From contig JAISQH010000100.1 of the NCBI GenBank assembly GCA_031274385.1, positions 1-7,013 of the forward strand: a stretch of 7,013 nt of DNA. Reading direction: 5' to 3'. The position numbers were made by a program, and so were the translations under genes. Below the pieces are notes generated by a model. The model was not told the origin of the DNA. It was given only the letters and a program-made list of their open reading frames with translations, and searched no databases. Positions 6,014-7,013 of the stretch are shown piece by piece. Each line of letters begins with the position of its first letter. Positions within the stretch are counted from its first letter, which is position 1. The DNA is from Planctomycetaceae bacterium (GTDB lineage Bacteria; Planctomycetota; Planctomycetia; Pirellulales; Thermoguttaceae).

Positions 6014-6124
6014 TTGAACTTATGTCCATTCACAAATTTTTTAATAAACGCAGTGCAATAAATGCTCTGTAATTGATTTCCTGATTGAACGAGGAGAATA
6101 ACCCCCAATGTCACAACTGACAAT

Positions 6125-6153
6125 ATTATACAGGAAAATTCAGGTTAAAACAA
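6125..6153 (-). promoter_or_regulatory. Probable DUF1573 promoter
   Basis: On the minus strand TTGTTT (6153-6148), a 17-nt spacer and an exact TATAAT (6130-6125) form a good sigma70-type promoter. The start would be near 6118, giving a leader of about 105 bases before the DUF1573 ATG. It would also drive the SIS gene if the two form an operon. Confidence 0.5.
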
Positions 6154-6260
6154 TCACTTGGTACATCTGTCTTAAAACCGGTTTTCACTATTTCGGTTAT
6201 CCACAAACGAGACAATCAATATAATCGTTTTTTTGAAACAATCGTTAAAATTTATCCAGT
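6126..6260 (+). other. DnaA-box-like cluster
   Basis: TTATCCACA at 6197-6205 is an exact copy of the strong E. coli DnaA box. TTATACAGG (6126-6134) and TTATCCAGT (6252-6260) are 7/9 matches in the same orientation, and TGTGGAGAT (6383-6391) is a 7/9 match on the other strand. An AT-only block lies between the last two. One exact 9-mer could be chance in AT-rich DNA, and no replication gene is nearby. Confidence 0.25.
6174..6185. promoter_or_regulatory. 12-bp perfect palindrome
   Basis: AAAACCGGTTTT is a perfect palindrome just upstream of the -35 of the DUF1573 promoter and 11 bases from the exact DnaA box. It could be a dimeric regulator site. No regulator is identified. Confidence 0.25.
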
Positions 6261-6281
6261 CCCCTACATTAATTTTCCATC

Positions 6282-6302
6282 TTGAGAAAAGACATTTCTC
6301 AA
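6282..6302. other. Short perfect hairpin
   Basis: TTGAGAAA and TTTCTCAA form an 8-bp perfect stem around AGACA. No T-run follows directly and no gene ends here, so an operator or chance structure is as likely as a terminator. Confidence 0.35.
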
Positions 6303-6342
6303 AGTGAGTTTTTCAAATTCCAAAAATCTTTTTTACGTTAAG

Positions 6343-6376
6343 AGATAAAAATATTAAATATTAAAAATATTAAAAT
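6343..6376. repeat. AT-rich block of AAATATTA-like repeats
   Basis: About 30 bases are made only of A and T except at the first position (6343 is G), with ATATTAAA-type words repeated three times. Such blocks melt easily. It could be an unwinding element, an UP-like element, or simply AT-rich spacer. Confidence 0.55.
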
Positions 6377-6588
6377 TCCTCTTGTGGAGATTTGGAAAAC
6401 TTATTAAGATGAGGTCTGTTGTTCAGATAGTAGCGGTATTCTTGTTTAAGTAACATTGGCACGAGTCACATTTTTATTTCAAAATCATTATTCATATTCA
6501 AAAAAACTATTCAAAAGGTAATTGTCTCTTTTGTTTTTCAAGTTTGCGCACAAAGGCACGAAGAACACAAAGAGGATATTTTAGTTTT

Positions 6589-6659
6589 GTCAACAGATTT
6601 TACAGATTGAACAGATTCGTTTTTTATAAAAATCGGTTCAATCTGCGTCATTTGTTGAC
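6589..6659. repeat. Inner inverted repeat of the nested element
   Basis: Arms 6589-6614 and 6634-6659 match at 20 of 26 positions, with GTCAACA at both outer ends and CAGATTGAAC near the loop, around 19 nt. The left arm is three CAGATT words spaced nine bases apart. It sits inside the outer arms but is a different sequence family. Confidence 0.75.
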
Positions 6660-6687
6660 AATAATGGAATAAGTCTATTTATTTTTC

Positions 6688-6773
6688 GTTGCGAATAAAG
6701 ACATAAAAGACGCAAAGAAAATTGATCCGTTTAGAATCAAAACCTTCGTGTTCTTTGCGTCTTTGTGCGCAAC
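6688..6773. repeat. Third copy of the CACAAAG arm, forming an alternative hairpin
   Basis: 6688-6717 (GTTGCGAATAAAGACATA...) and the inner 30 nt of the right outer arm (6744-6773) match inversely at 22 of 30 positions, around a 26-nt spacer. This gives the right arm two competing partners, the left outer arm and this one. Confidence 0.7.
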
Positions 6774-6854
6774 ATTAAAAAACAAAATAGACAGTTACTT
6801 CAAAATTCGCTAAAGCTAAAATAAAAAGAGAACAGTAAGATGTGTGATTTTCAT

Positions 6855-6874
6855 AACGTAATGATACGTTTTTT
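6855..6874 (+). terminator. Small hairpin followed by T-run
   Basis: AACGTA and TACGTT form a 6-bp stem around ATGA, followed by four more T residues on the plus strand. It is weak as a terminator and no plus-strand gene precedes it, so it may be an operator or chance. Confidence 0.2.
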
Positions 6875-6974
6875 CAAAACATGACACAATAGCAAAAAAT
6901 TGTATCTGTTCACGGTTATTTTAGGAGGGCAATCCTTTATTTTGCATAAATCAAATAATGGTTTTGATTCATAA

Positions 6975-7013
6975 AGGGTCAAGTGCGAGCGAAATCCGCT
7001 CGCACTTGACCCT
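6975..7013. terminator. Perfect 17-bp hairpin at the window edge
   Basis: AGGGTCAAGTGCGAGCG (6975-6991) and its exact complement (6997-7013) flank a 5-nt AAATC loop. It is far more GC-rich than its surroundings. The stem's last base is the last base of the window, so any T-run on the plus strand is out of sight; on the minus strand only TTTAT follows. It could terminate a minus-strand gene lying to the right, or be the end of another repeat. Confidence 0.55.

Larger units (their letters stand above)
6516..6800. repeat. Nested 285-bp inverted-repeat element, outer arms
   Basis: The outer arms 6516-6572 and 6744-6800 are 57 nt each and align without gaps as an inverted repeat, with 47 of 57 positions identical. 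Seven of the ten differences are transitions. Each arm has an outer part (GTCTATTTTGTTTTT-type, then TTGCGCACAAAG) and an inner part of CACAAAG/CACGAAG words repeated every 8-9 nt. There is no coding capacity for a transposase inside. Phrases of this CTTTGTG kind recur between genes in many bacteria as I recall, but I cannot verify it here. It is best described as a MITE-like or REP-like intergenic repeat. Confidence 0.85.
6014..7013. other. One-kilobase AT-rich non-coding region
   Basis: I see no convincing gene in this kilobase on either strand. In order it holds the DUF1573 promoter (6125-6153), DnaA-box-like 9-mers (6126-6391), a short hairpin (6282-6302), an AT-only block (6343-6376), the nested inverted-repeat element (6516-6800), a small hairpin (6855-6874) and a perfect terminal hairpin (6975-7013). 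Between 6392 and 6515 I see nothing I can name. The base composition is clearly more AT-rich than the genes. Confidence 0.7.

Noticed and set aside
6108..6224. Plus-strand ORF of 38 codons (MSQLTILYRKIQ...) preceded by GAGGAG
   Set aside because: The ribosome site is eleven bases away, the product resembles nothing I know, and the ORF lies across the DUF1573 promoter and the DnaA-like box. Most likely chance; conservation or ribosome profiling would be needed to revive it.
6456..6472. Sigma54 promoter, TTGGCACG at 6456-6463
   Set aside because: The -24 half is excellent but the -12 half reads ACATT where TTGCA is expected, without the essential GC, and no plus-strand gene follows.
6516..6800. 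CRISPR array
   Set aside because: The repeated words are 8-10 nt, degenerate and arranged as inverted arms, with no constant-length spacers and no cas genes.
6958..7013. Start of a gene at ATG 6958 running off the window
   Set aside because: The AGGAGG at about 6922 is some 30 bases away, and the frame reads straight through the perfect hairpin. A coding role for it is unlikely.

Overview
The window looks like a piece of a planctomycete chromosome, possibly one of the lower-GC, gut-type lineages. The main reason is a secreted protein that I match to DUF1598, a family I know only from planctomycetes. A secreted DUF1573 protein with an SSCGC motif, a stand-alone CsrA and mixed Shine-Dalgarno usage fit with this. 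The lineage is an inference from recognised protein families, with no database search behind it.

Layout. A leader region (1-300) precedes csrA, the only plus-strand gene (301-504). It runs convergently into the DUF1598 gene (587-2005, minus), and a strong two-way hairpin terminator sits between them. Everything further right is on the minus strand. In transcription order from right to left these are DUF1573 (4811-6013), a GmhA-like SIS sugar-phosphate isomerase (4189-4749), a COG1082 sugar isomerase/epimerase (3019-3870), a PHA-system/DUF2006-type small protein (2682-2987), a CheY-like receiver (2215-2574) and DUF1598. Spacing suggests two pairs: DUF1573-SIS (61 bp gap) and epimerase-PHA protein (31 bp gap). 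CheY and DUF1598 appear to have their own promoters.

Non-coding DNA. Two stretches stand out. The gap 3871-4188 carries likely promoters for the epimerase and an imperfect inverted repeat of about 146 bp that reaches the stop codon of the SIS gene. The last kilobase (6014-7013) has no convincing gene. It holds the DUF1573 promoter, one exact DnaA-box 9-mer with weaker matches nearby, an AT-only block, and a 285-bp nested inverted-repeat element (6516-6800). It ends in a perfect 17-bp hairpin at the window edge. Arms of both large repeats are built from degenerate purine-rich words repeating every 8-10 nt, and the outer end motif of the 285-bp element recurs at 26-50. I take these as members of a dispersed intergenic repeat class.

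How the genes work together. There is no single obvious pathway. Two genes handle sugar phosphates or sugars, csrA and the CheY protein are regulators, and two genes encode exported proteins of unknown role. The repeats are the least explained part of the window. I found no CRISPR array, tRNA, rRNA, transposase or defence system.
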